Source: Candidatus Tanganyikabacteria bacterium
GTDB taxonomy: Bacteria > Cyanobacteriota > Sericytochromatia > S15B-MN24 > VGJW01
Reading direction: 5' to 3'
NCBI GenBank assembly: GCA_016867265.1
Contig: VGJW01000007.1
Coordinates: forward strand, 1-64,000
Length of the DNA: 64,000 nucleotides
Positions 36,618 to 45,177 of this stretch are shown in pieces. Position numbers and translations under genes: made by a program. Numbering within the stretch: the stretch's first letter is position 1; every line of letters begins with the position of its first letter. The notes below the pieces were generated by a model, which was given only the letters and a program-made list of their open reading frames with translations, had not been told where the DNA came from and made no database searches.

Positions 36618-37181
36618 CTAGAGCAAGGGCGTTATAGCCTTGTTGAAGTTGGCCAGGATCTCGTCGTGTTCCTCGCCAGGCGGCCCGATCCACTTCTGGC
36701 GAATCACGCCCTTGCGGTCGATGAGGAAGGTCGTCGGAATGCCCCGGATGCCTCCGAAGCCACGCGCGAGGTCCTCGGAACCCACGAGCAGGGGGTAGTT
36801 GAACCGGGTACCCTGCCGCTCGACAAACTCCCTCGCAAAGATCGGCACGGCTATCTTGGGCTCGTCATCAAGCGACACACCGAGCACCGTGAAGCCCTTG
36901 CCTTTGAGTTCCCGCTGCAGGCGGATCAGATCGGGGATTTCATGCCGACAGGGCGGGCACCACGTCGCCCAGAAGTTCAAGAGGATGACCTTGCCCTTCA
37001 GGGAAACCAGGCTGACGCGCTTGGGCGACGCCTTGCCTTCGATGGGAATCACCGTCAAGTCGAAGGCCGGGGCCTGCTTGTCCGCCGACAGGGCGGGTTG
37101 GGCAGAGAACACGGGCAGCAGAGCCGCGCCAAGCAGAAGCGGCAACAGGCGCGGCAGCAGACGCGGACACATCGCCATCAC
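36618..37181 (-). CDS. TlpA/ResA-like thiol-disulfide oxidoreductase
   Basis: The protein is 187 residues. The signal peptide (about 1-32) ends PALSA. The mature thioredoxin fold has the active site FWATWCPPC and cis-Pro in GIPTTFLIDRKG, and an inserted strand-helix as in ResA/TlpA. Such proteins reduce disulfides in the periplasm, for example during cytochrome c maturation. Its start overlaps the stop of the FHA gene by 4 nt, so it shares an operon with the signalling genes upstream. Confidence 0.92.
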   Translation of the reverse strand: MMAMCPRLLPRLLPLLLGAALLPVFSAQPALSADKQAPAFDLTVIPIEGKASPKRVSLVSLKGKVILLNFWATWCPPCRHEIPDLIRLQRELKGKGFTVLGVSLDDEPKIAVPIFAREFVERQGTRFNYPLLVGSEDLARGFGGIRGIPTTFLIDRKGVIRQKWIGPPGEEHDEILANFNKAITPLL

Positions 37182-37564
37182 GCCGGGTCCAGGATGAACG
37201 TGCAGAAGGTCTTGCCCAAGAGAACCTCATCCCCGTCCTTGATGCCCACAGGTTGTCCGGGCAGGAGCCGCGCGCCACGGTTGAGGAAGGTGCCATTCAG
37301 CGAGCCCAGGTCTTCCAGGAAGTAGGCTCCCTCCTCCACGAAAAAGCGCGCGTGTTTCCGTGAGATCTTGGCCTCGGGATCGTCCTCCGTCAGGTCGATC
37401 TCGGGGAAGGCCCCCCCGTCGGGATCCCACCGACCCACGTGGGTCTCGCCCTTGCGCTCGAGCGAGAAAGCCTGGTTGACACGACCGCCGCGCTTGACGA
37501 CCAGGCGCCCGGGCGGAGCCATCGAAGCGTTGTCGGTGGACTGGGGCTGTTCGGCAAAAGTCAT
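37178..37564 (-). CDS. FHA-domain protein
   Basis: The protein is 128 residues, essentially one forkhead-associated domain. The motif order is complete: HVGRWDP (GR), then ISRKHARF (SxxH) and EDLGSLNGTFLN (NG). FHA domains bind phosphothreonine peptides. With a kinase and a PP2C phosphatase just upstream on the same strand, it is the natural reader of their signal. It lies 82 bp after the phosphatase gene and overlaps the TlpA-like gene. Confidence 0.95.
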   Translation of the reverse strand: MTFAEQPQSTDNASMAPPGRLVVKRGGRVNQAFSLERKGETHVGRWDPDGGAFPEIDLTEDDPEAKISRKHARFFVEEGAYFLEDLGSLNGTFLNRGARLLPGQPVGIKDGDEVLLGKTFCTFILDPA

Positions 37565-37646
37565 CTGGGTCGTCCTCCGGGAGCCGTGCGTCGCGACGTT
37601 ACCATCCTACCCTCCGGACGACGCCGCGCGTCCAGGGTTCCATAAC

Positions 37647-39293
37647 CTACCGATACTCCGACATCTGCACCAGCACGACGGTGATGTTGTCCTCGCCCCC
37701 GCGCTGGTTTGCGAGGTTGACGAGCCGCTGGGCGGCGACGACGGGATCGATCGCATCGGTGACAATCTGGTGCAACTCGGGGTCGGTCACATGCCCCGTC
37801 AGGCCATCACTGCAAAGCAGCAGCCAGTCACCCGTCCGCAAGGGACGCTGGTACAGGTCGACCTCGACATTGGGGTAGGTCCCCAGCGAGCGGTAGATCA
37901 GATTGCGTTGCGGGTGGACCAGAGCCTCCACAGGCGTGATCTGGCCCAGTTCGACCAAGCGTCCGACAAGGCTATGGTCCCGCGATACCTTCTCAATGCC
38001 CTGCCGGTTGATCAGGTAGCAGCACGAGTCGCCGACATGGGCGACGTAGACAGTGTGACCGAATACCAAGGCCGTGGTGGCCGTGGTCCCCATGCCCTGC
38101 ATCGCGGGATTGGCGCGCCCGGTGTCGTAGACCCGGGCGTTGGCGAGCTTGACTGCTTGCTGCAGATGCAGCTTGACCTGGCTGGACGGATCTTCACCGT
38201 CTCCGAGCGAGGCCAAGGCATTCTGGACATAGCTCGTGACCTCGTCGACCGTGATAGCCGAGGCAATCTCGCCGGCATTCACGCCCCCCATGCCGTCCGC
38301 ACAGATGTAAAGCCCGAGACCGCTGCTCTGGCCTTGCGCCGTGAAGGTCAACTCGAACACGCCAAGGGCGTCCTCATTGCCCGTCCGCAGCATCCCCACG
38401 TCCGAACAGGTGCCGACCCGCCTGATGGGATTCTGGACCAGCTCGTGAATCTCGGCCCGAAGCTCCGCGCAAGACGAGAAGCGATCGAGCGGGTCTATCG
38501 CCACCAGCTTTCGTACGAGTCGTTCGATGTGCGGATGAATCGCGGGCAAGTAATGGCTGACATCGGTGAAGACGAAGCGGTCTTCCTCGTGTTGCCAGAT
38601 TTCCTCCGGACTGACGGTCGTGAGCAGCTGATGCCAGATCGCCCCCAGCGCAAACAGGTCGGACCGCTCGGTCACACGACCTTCGAGAAAACCGAACTGT
38701 TCGGGTGGAGAGTAGCCCGGCGTGGCATCGACCACATTCTGGACCGGCACCATCGTGGCGCGATGGAAGCCCGTCAGGCGCAATTGGCCGCGGTCCGGCG
38801 ACACCACCAGGTACCGGGGCTGCAAATCGAGGTGAAGGATGCCCGACGCGTGGAGCTGCCCCAATGCGTCACAAATCTGGGCCACCCAGTCGATGGTCTG
38901 CTGGACCGGGATGTCCTCGCCACCGGCCAGGAAGTAGGCCAGATCGCGACCCTCGAGTTGCTCGAGCACCAGATAGGCCCGGTCGTCTTCACGAAACAGA
39001 TCCAGAGCCTTGACCACCGCCGTGGAACGCACGGACCGTAGAATCAGAAATTCGTCCTGGAAGGGATGGCCCGCGGCATCCTCGGCCCACTCGCTGTCTG
39101 CCAAGGCTTCAGGGATGGGCCCCGGCTGCACGGCCCCCCGCTCCTTCACGATGACGGGCAGTTCTGTCATCGTGTCGAGCGCCCGGTACAGGTTGGCCTC
39201 GTGCTTGCTCTCGAGGAATCGGTCGATGCGGTAGCGCCCCCTCAGGAGCACGTCGGGCCCCAAGGGCTCCGGCACGTTCCGTGGCGGACTCAC
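37647..39293 (-). CDS. Pseudokinase-PP2C phosphatase fusion
   Basis: The protein is 548 residues from GTG 39293. This GTG overlaps the kinase stop (GTGA) and has GGAGG 6 nt upstream. The N-terminal half (about 15-280) has a protein-kinase fold but lacks catalytic residues. HRD is HLD and lacks KxxN (HLDLQPRYL), DFG is TGF, and the Gly-rich loop is absent. The C-terminal half (about 300-548) is a complete PP2C: TGNEDALGVF, CADGMGG, AHVGDSCCYL, CSDGLTGHV and GGEDNITVV. It should dephosphorylate Ser/Thr proteins. The pseudokinase part may sense a ligand or hold the partner kinase. Confidence 0.92.
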   Translation of the reverse strand: MSPPRNVPEPLGPDVLLRGRYRIDRFLESKHEANLYRALDTMTELPVIVKERGAVQPGPIPEALADSEWAEDAAGHPFQDEFLILRSVRSTAVVKALDLFREDDRAYLVLEQLEGRDLAYFLAGGEDIPVQQTIDWVAQICDALGQLHASGILHLDLQPRYLVVSPDRGQLRLTGFHRATMVPVQNVVDATPGYSPPEQFGFLEGRVTERSDLFALGAIWHQLLTTVSPEEIWQHEEDRFVFTDVSHYLPAIHPHIERLVRKLVAIDPLDRFSSCAELRAEIHELVQNPIRRVGTCSDVGMLRTGNEDALGVFELTFTAQGQSSGLGLYICADGMGGVNAGEIASAITVDEVTSYVQNALASLGDGEDPSSQVKLHLQQAVKLANARVYDTGRANPAMQGMGTTATTALVFGHTVYVAHVGDSCCYLINRQGIEKVSRDHSLVGRLVELGQITPVEALVHPQRNLIYRSLGTYPNVEVDLYQRPLRTGDWLLLCSDGLTGHVTDPELHQIVTDAIDPVVAAQRLVNLANQRGGEDNITVVLVQMSEYR

Positions 39294-40549
39294 GCCGCAC
39301 CTCCCCGCATGAACAGCCACATGAGCAAGGCACCCAGGGCCATCGACACGGGCACCAAGCTGGCCACGAACCAAGGCTGCTGCCAGACCGCGCCGCCGTG
39401 CCGGCCATCCAGGCCATCGGCAAGGGAAGGATCGAGGTTGCGCGCCGTAAGGGCCTTGGCGTGGATCTTGTCGTAGGTCGACGTGTGGTGAGCGGCTATG
39501 TAGCCCTTGCAGCTGGGGCAGAACTGACGCCCCCGCGAGATGCGGACCCCGCAGTGGGGACAGTTCCGAACGGCCCCTGTCTCGTGGCCGCCAAGCAGGA
39601 TGAGTTCGGCGAGCAGCTCGTCACATGTCTGGTAGCGACGTTCGAGCTCGGGCTCCAGCATCTTGGTGATGATGCTCTCCAGAGCCTCGCTGACCTCGTT
39701 GTTCAGCTGACGCACCGGCGGAAAACTGAAGGGCGCCTCGTTCTGCGGGTCACGATTGGTAAGCAGGTAGTGCATCGTGGCACCCAGCGCATAGATGTCG
39801 GTCCGTTGCTCGACCTGACCGCGGTACTGCTCGGGGGGCGCGTAGCCTTGCGTGCCAATCATCGTGCCGCGCGCCTGCGGATTGAAGAATCGAGCGATGC
39901 CGAAGTCGACGAGGTAAATCTTGCCGAAGTGGGTGAGTATCAAGTTGGCCGGTTTCATATCCCGGTAGATGATGGGCGGCTTCTGGTGGTGCAGGTAGGA
40001 CAGCACGTCGCAGCACTGGATCGCCCAGCCAATCACGCTCTTCTCATCGAAGGGGGCCATGCTCTCGTGCATCCGTTGCTCGAGATCCGTGCCCTGGATG
40101 TACTCCATCACCAGGTAATGGCGATTGGCCTCAGTGAAGCGGTCGTAGACCTCGGGGATCGCGTTGTGATCGAGGTTGGCCAGCAGATCGGCCTCACGAT
40201 AGAAATTTTGCGTCGCAATCTCGCGCTGCTCGGGGTCCGTGAAGTGGTCCAGCATCTCCTTGACGATGCAGACCTTGGAACTGAAGCGCGTGTCATTGGC
40301 CAGGTAGATGGCACCCATGCCACCCTGACCCACCAGTTGGGTGATGCGGTACCGCTCCTGCAGAAGCGTCGAGGGGGCAAGAAGGGTGCTGGGCGGCGCA
40401 TACCCCGAGGCCGGTTGCGTCACGGCACCCATGGGCTGGACCGTCACCGCCGCTTTGAGGGGCTTGCCGCAGTCGCAGCAGAACCGGTTTTCCTCGTCGT
40501 TCGGCGTATGGCAGGAAGGGCAGTTTATCTGAGGCACGAGCTCTGGCAC
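39290..40549 (-). CDS. Membrane-anchored Ser/Thr protein kinase with zinc ribbons
   Basis: The protein is 419 residues. An N-terminal zinc ribbon (C10, C13, C24/25, C27) is followed by the kinase domain (about 67-320). The kinase motifs are GQGGMGAIYLA, the Lys in CIVKEM, YRDMKPANL (HRD-type), VDFGIARFF and GTQGYAPPEQY. A second zinc ribbon (CPHCGVRISRGRQFCPSCKG) and one membrane helix near the C terminus (about 392-413) complete it. All catalytic residues are present. The downstream pseudokinase-phosphatase starts within its stop codon, so the two are made together. Confidence 0.94.
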   Translation of the reverse strand: MPELVPQINCPSCHTPNDEENRFCCDCGKPLKAAVTVQPMGAVTQPASGYAPPSTLLAPSTLLQERYRITQLVGQGGMGAIYLANDTRFSSKVCIVKEMLDHFTDPEQREIATQNFYREADLLANLDHNAIPEVYDRFTEANRHYLVMEYIQGTDLEQRMHESMAPFDEKSVIGWAIQCCDVLSYLHHQKPPIIYRDMKPANLILTHFGKIYLVDFGIARFFNPQARGTMIGTQGYAPPEQYRGQVEQRTDIYALGATMHYLLTNRDPQNEAPFSFPPVRQLNNEVSEALESIITKMLEPELERRYQTCDELLAELILLGGHETGAVRNCPHCGVRISRGRQFCPSCKGYIAAHHTSTYDKIHAKALTARNLDPSLADGLDGRHGGAVWQQPWFVASLVPVSMALGALLMWLFMRGGAA

Positions 40550-40682
40550 GGAGGGTCCGGACCTCGGCCATGTACCACGCCGGTCGTCCGTTCAACCCCA
40601 AGGCCTTCTCACCGGGCGACGTCTCGACGCGACTTCGGTCCGGATCAACGGCCGAGTTGCGGCTGCTTCCCAAGCATGGCCC

Positions 40683-42231
40683 TCAGGCCTTGTCCACTTC
40701 GACTCCCACGACGTTACGCTCGGCCTTGCTGAACTCGATGCCCACCAACTTGACGGTGATGCCGGGCGCGCGGCACTTGGCTGCGTAGCCTCGCTCCCGG
40801 ATTTGGGCGAGCGCCTTGCCCTCGGCGGGGCCGTCCACCACCTTGAACTCGAGGATGTAGACCCTGCCGGGCACCCGCAGCACAAGGTCGATACGGCCCT
40901 TGCTCGTCGTGTCCTCGGCCCGCAGGTCGAGGGCGAGCGCCGCGAGGTGACTGTAGAAGACGCTGGCGTAGTAGCCCTCGTACTGCGCGATGGCGTTGTT
41001 GCGGTACCCATCGTGCGGGATGCTCGAAAACATCCGGCGGATGGTTGCCTCGACGGCGGTCAGGTCCCCGGCAAGCAGTGCCTCGGTCAGCAGAATCGTG
41101 ACATCACTGGCGACGCCCGGTGCTTGGCCAAGTGCCGGAAGCAGACTCAGGTTCAAGCTGGCCTCGACCTCGCGGTTGGGGTAGCCCAGCGTGTAGACCC
41201 AGCTGCCGGTCGCGACCTCACGGATATCGTGGATGGTCAGGTAACCCGTCTGCCACAGCAGGGCCTCGGGCTCGATGTGGTCGACATCAAAGGCCGACAT
41301 GATCTCGGCGCGGGTTCGCAGCTTGACGAGATCGGGTGAGAAAAACCCCGCCGGGCCAACAGTTCGACAAGAAAAGTCGGGGTCCCCGTCTCGAACCAGT
41401 AGGGTCGGAAGACCCGCTGCTCGAGGTAAAGCAAGACGTCAAAAGGGTTGTAGACGGCTTCCCCGCCCCAGTTGTAGCCGTTGTACCAGAGACGCACCGT
41501 CTTGAGGTCCACGCCGTCCAGTTCGGGGGCAAATACCGTCTCGAGGTCCCTCTGGGTGTAGCCGCACAGGGCCGACCAGCGGGCATCGAGCGTGATGTCC
41601 CGCGCTGGTTCAGGCCCGAGAAGAGGCTCACCTTGCTGAACTTGCTGACACCCGTCAGGAAGACGAACTTGAGGTGGGCGTCCAAGGCCTTCAGGACACC
41701 GTACAGACTGCGCAAGGCATCACGCATCTGCCGTGCCAGAGCAGGCTGGGCCAGGTTGTCGAGGATAGGCTTGTCGTACTCGTCGACCAGGACCACCACG
41801 CGCTGGCCCATGTGGCCGTGCAGGGCCTGAATCAGATGGGCCAGGCGACGGGGCACGGTGGGCCGCGGCTGGTATCCGGGCAGGCCTGCCTCGATGGTCA
41901 GCAACTGGTCTTCGACCATCCCGTGGACGTCCTCCGGCGACTTGCAGAGGCCACGTCCCAAGCTGATCCGAATCACCGGATACTTCACCGACCAGTCCCA
42001 GCGGTCCTCGGCCGCGAGGCCCGTGAACAGGTCCCGGCTGCCCGCGAAGAGCTCCTTGAGCGTGTCGAGGAACAGGCTCTTCCCGAAGCGACGCGGGCGG
42101 GACGAGAAGAACGTCTTGCCCGTCCGCACCAAGTCCACGGCGAACCCCGTTTTGTCGACGTAGTAATGCCCTTCCTCGCGAATCTCGCGGAAGGTCTGGA
42201 TGCCGATGGGCCACCGCTGGGGGGTGACCAT
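40683..42231 (-). pseudogene. AAA-ATPase-like/PD-(D/E)XK protein, two frameshifts
   Basis: Read from ATG 42231, the gene codes for the AAA-ATPase-like domain (PF09820 type). Visible parts include YYVDKTGF, FFSSRPRRFGKSLFLDTL (Walker A region) and VVVLVDEYDKPILDN. After LFSGLNQ the frame breaks near 41600-41604, where one base is missing. The next frame gives DLKTVRLWYNGYNWGG and the middle domain, then breaks again in an A5 run at 41341-41345. The third frame gives the PD-(D/E)XK nuclease part (GRIDLVLRVPGRVYILEFKV). Repairing two single bases restores one protein of about 515 residues. It is either a recent pseudogene or carries sequencing errors, especially at the homopolymer. Confidence 0.88.
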
Positions 42232-42662
42232 GGCCCCATCGTGGCGGATAGGAGAGAGGGTGCGCATGCGTTCGGGCTGGCAACCCCGGCGAAGCGCCAC
42301 AGATGGGCCTTCCGGGCTCTGCCAATCTTACCCGTCGCGGGCCACGGCGGCGTCTCACGAACCGCCAAAGTCCGTCGGCCCCTGAACCGTCCGCGACTTT
42401 CAAAACCCCGGCAATCGGCCCTTGAAGTCCCTCACGGCCCTGATTGCAGGCCATTGCGCCCTGGCCGTAGCCCTGAGCCTGGCTCGCCCAGCGGGCAGGG
42501 CGGACGGCAGGTTTGTCTCCTTGTCCGGTGCTTCGACGAGCGCACACGCGAAAGCCAACACGCCCACGGCAGGCGAACTTTCTAGCCCGGAAGGTCACCC
42601 GCATTGGCATGCTACGCTTGCCAGGGCCGATTTCCACCCCGGGCCCGCATCAAGGATTGAAG
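42232..42662. other. Intergenic region upstream of the ubiquitin-domain gene
   Basis: About 430 bp between divergent genes. No reading frame resembles a protein, and I saw no clear -10/-35 pair. AAGGA at the end serves the ubiquitin-domain gene. Confidence 0.4.
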
Positions 42663-43730
42663 ATGAGAAGCGCCCTTTCCAAGCTCGCATGGGCGTCCAT
42701 GATCTGGGCTTGCCTCACTTTGGTACCGCTCACCGCCGAGGCCATGCAGATCTTCGTCAAGCCCCTGACCGGCCAGGTCCTGACTCTCGACGTCGAGCCA
42801 TCAGACAGCATCGAGACCATCAAGGGCAAGATCCAGGAAAAAGAGGGCATCCCTCCGGATGAACAGCGTCTGATCTTCGCGGGCAAGACCCTCGAGGATG
42901 GTCGAGCGCTCCAAGACTACAACATCCAGAGGGAAAGCACCCTACACCTGGTCATCCGCAAGGTCGAGGCCAGCTTCACGGTGCGCACCTATGCCCCGGC
43001 AACCCTTGCCAGCGGCCCCTTCCCCCTCGATGCCGCCGTCCCGCTGATTCGTCTCGAGGCGGAAGCCTCCGGCTCAGGCCCGGACCTACCCGTGACAGCC
43101 ATGACGATCGTGTTGGCAGCTTCCGCCAGTCCCGGAGACGTGCCGATGCCCGACCCCCTGGTGTCGGTGTACAGAGACGCGGATGGTGACGGCGCGATTG
43201 GGCCAGCGGACGCCGTGATTGCGACAACCGTGACGCCCGCGACGGACAGTGGCACGTTCCAGATAGCCTTCGCGGATCTCGTGCTGCCTGCATCAGGCTC
43301 CCGCTTGATTCTCGCGGCCCGCGTGGATAAGCCGGCTCCCCTCGCCGCCGTTCCGCTGGCTGGTGCCGTGGGCTTCGTGGCCCTTCTGCCGTTTGCGATC
43401 CGGCGCCGGAAGTGGCAGGTAGCGACCTTGTTCCTGATGTCGGGAACCGCCCTGCTCGGCATGTCCGCCTGCTATTACGTGCCACTGGGTGATCTCCGTG
43501 CCGTCACGCTGCCGACGAGCAGCCCGCTCACGGCACATGCGACGCAACCCGAAGCTTCACACCCACCGACCCTGCCCGCCCCCGTCCCGACGCAGGCTCC
43601 CGAGGACGTCCTGCAACCCAAGGCGCTGCGCATCGACCTCACGGGCAGCCTGACGTCGATTGAGGCGACGGGATCATTCACCGGACTGCCGTTGCAAGGT
43701 GTTCCCGTCAGCTTGACCGGGGTGCTCTGA
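42663..43730 (+). CDS. Exported protein with an N-terminal ubiquitin domain
   Basis: The protein is 355 residues from ATG 42663 (AGGA 7 nt upstream). Residues 1-27 form a signal peptide ending TAEA. Residues 28-103 align without gaps to eukaryotic ubiquitin, matching 56 of 76 positions by my count. The Ile44 patch (Leu8, Ile44, His68, Val70) and Lys6, 27, 29, 33 and 48 are kept; Lys11 is Gln and Lys63 is Arg. The C-terminal Gly-Gly is replaced by Glu-Ala, so it cannot be conjugated. Residues 105-222 look like a beta-sandwich with a calcium-loop motif [12 protein letters not shown] (172-183). A helical hairpin (about 226-271) and a Pro-rich tail follow. Secreted or periplasmic; function unknown. 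Confidence 0.93.
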   Translation: MRSALSKLAWASMIWACLTLVPLTAEAMQIFVKPLTGQVLTLDVEPSDSIETIKGKIQEKEGIPPDEQRLIFAGKTLEDGRALQDYNIQRESTLHLVIRKVEASFTVRTYAPATLASGPFPLDAAVPLIRLEAEASGSGPDLPVTAMTIVLAASASPGDVPMPDPLVSVYRDADGDGAIGPADAVIATTVTPATDSGTFQIAFADLVLPASGSRLILAARVDKPAPLAAVPLAGAVGFVALLPFAIRRRKWQVATLFLMSGTALLGMSACYYVPLGDLRAVTLPTSSPLTAHATQPEASHPPTLPAPVPTQAPEDVLQPKALRIDLTGSLTSIEATGSFTGLPLQGVPVSLTGVL

Positions 43731-43752
43731 ACCGGAGATCCCCGGCTCCGGT
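43731..43752 (+). terminator. Hairpin directly after the ubiquitin-domain gene
   Basis: A 7-bp stem (accggag / ctccggt) with an 8-nt loop begins at the base after the stop codon. No T tract, so terminator function is uncertain. Confidence 0.4.
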
Positions 43753-43838
43753 GAGCGTCCGGTGAGCAGGTCTTCGGATGACCCTTTCGTGAGGCAGGTG
43801 GTCGGGGGACCGCCTGGCACGACAAGGAGGAGTCCAAG

Positions 43839-44072
43839 ATGAAGATCGGCCAGTTCACCCAGAACATCTCGTCCCGCATCCAGGCCGGCAAGAAGGACGG
43901 CAGCCTGTCTCTCGACGAGGCCAAGGGCCTGCGAACCGACCTCCAGGGGATTCGTGGCAACACCGCGGTAGACCGTCTGGACGGGGGCAGCTTCACGAAG
44001 GTCGAGAAGTTGCAGTCCCGCATGAGCCTGGATGACCTGTCCGGCGAGGTCCGCAAGGCCCGGCGCGGCTAA
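43839..44072 (+). CDS. Small helical protein
   Basis: The protein is 77 residues with a strong AAGGAGGAG ribosome site. It is all-helical and charged. The pattern RIQAGKKDGSLSLDEAKGL, then a run to LDGGSFTKVEKLQSRM, resembles the repeated helix-loop units (IxxGxxxGxLTxxEAxxL) of small proteobacterial envelope proteins. No signal peptide is present. It lies 108 bp after the ubiquitin-domain gene and is followed by a terminator hairpin. Function unknown. Confidence 0.75.
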   Translation: MKIGQFTQNISSRIQAGKKDGSLSLDEAKGLRTDLQGIRGNTAVDRLDGGSFTKVEKLQSRMSLDDLSGEVRKARRG

Positions 44073-44094
44073 GGTCCACGCTTCCGTTGCACGG

Positions 44095-44120
44095 GGGCGC
44101 CTTCCGCAAGGGGGGCGCCC
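44095..44120. terminator. Terminator-like hairpin between convergent genes
   Basis: A 7-bp stem gggcgcc / ggcgccc with a 12-nt loop lies between the small helical gene and the convergent helical-protein gene. Confidence 0.5.
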
Positions 44121-44169
44121 TGCGCCGCAGGGAGCCGGCCAGAGACACACCCGGGGAGCGTGCGGGCGA

Positions 44170-45177
44170 CTAGCCTTCGTCGTCCCGGCTGGCCACCTTG
44201 TCCCCGATGTCCGTCGCGCTCTGGAGCTTGCCGGACGCACCGGACACGAAATCATCCACCTTGTTCACACTGCCAAGGGCGTCATCCGCGGAACCCGCGA
44301 GGCCGCCGGCCTGTCGGAACCCATCATCGGCCGCCCCGAGGATCTTGTGGCCGACCGTCGCGACATCGGAGACGGCATCCAGGGTCTTGGCAGACTTGGT
44401 CGCTGCGCCCCCGCCGCCAGTCCCCACCACGGAAACGACATCGAGCGTCAGTCGCCCCAGGGCCTCGGCATACCGGCCCTGTTGCCACGACTCGCTGTAG
44501 TTCGAAATCAAGCCCTTGCCGACAGCCTGGAAGAACGCTCCGTCGTCCTTGATCGCCTGGTCCGGGTCCAGGGCGTAGGCGACAGCCGCACGGACATCAC
44601 CGCCTGCCTGGCGAGCCCGGAAGACCTCTTGGGCAAGGCGGACCGGGTTGCCTGGAACCGGCAGGTGCGCAGCCAGATCCACCAGGCCCAGGGCCGTCTT
44701 TCTCGGCGTCGTCGCCGCGGCGACCAGACCGCCGACGTTGCTGCCGACGCCCTTGATGACCCCCTGGCTGAACTCGTTGAGCATCGCGAAGTTCCTGACC
44801 TGATGATCGACCACCCTGCGGGCAACGCCGCCGACAACCGGCAAGGTACCCGCCAACTGCACGGCACGTGCACCGGCATCCTTCACGAACTTTTCCTGGG
44901 CAGCCAGGAAGCCATTGCCGGTCCGGCCGACCTGATCCAGAAGGTTGAGGACGGTCTTCTGGACAGGGTTGTGACGCTCGGGCGCAACGTCCCTCATCCG
45001 GGCTTGCTGCTGGTCCTTGCGGACCTGCGCGTGCGAGGCCAATGCCGACGCTCGGACGGCGCTTCCCTTCGCAACGACCTCGGAAACCGTCTTCGTTGCC
45101 TTGTCCACGACAGGCTTGGCAGCCTTCGAGGTCTGCTTCCAGAGCCAACGCGCCTCATTAAGCAAGTTGATGCCCAT
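44170..45177 (-). CDS. Helical protein with a pre-toxin-like stretch
   Basis: The protein is 335 residues from ATG 45177 (GGGGAGGA upstream; the A is shared with the TPR gene stop). The N-terminal 70 residues are basic and helical. Then come hydrophobic Gly/Val/Ala segments (LAGTLPVVGGVARRVV and VGSNVGGLVAAATT). The segment GRYAEALGRLTLDVVSVVGTG resembles the region that precedes toxin domains in polymorphic toxins. The short remainder shows no known nuclease or other toxin motif. There is no signal peptide. It could be a secretion-system substrate or a structural protein; function not assigned. Translationally coupled to the TPR gene. Confidence 0.65.
   Translation of the reverse strand: MGINLLNEARWLWKQTSKAAKPVVDKATKTVSEVVAKGSAVRASALASHAQVRKDQQQARMRDVAPERHNPVQKTVLNLLDQVGRTGNGFLAAQEKFVKDAGARAVQLAGTLPVVGGVARRVVDHQVRNFAMLNEFSQGVIKGVGSNVGGLVAAATTPRKTALGLVDLAAHLPVPGNPVRLAQEVFRARQAGGDVRAAVAYALDPDQAIKDDGAFFQAVGKGLISNYSESWQQGRYAEALGRLTLDVVSVVGTGGGGAATKSAKTLDAVSDVATVGHKILGAADDGFRQAGGLAGSADDALGSVNKVDDFVSGASGKLQSATDIGDKVASRDDEG

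Noticed and set aside
42663-43730. Ubiquitin as eukaryotic contamination
   Set aside because: The ubiquitin is in frame with a bacterial signal peptide and ribosome site, shares the local high GC and is flanked without a break by bacterial genes. Contamination could not give this fusion, though read-level proof is still lacking.
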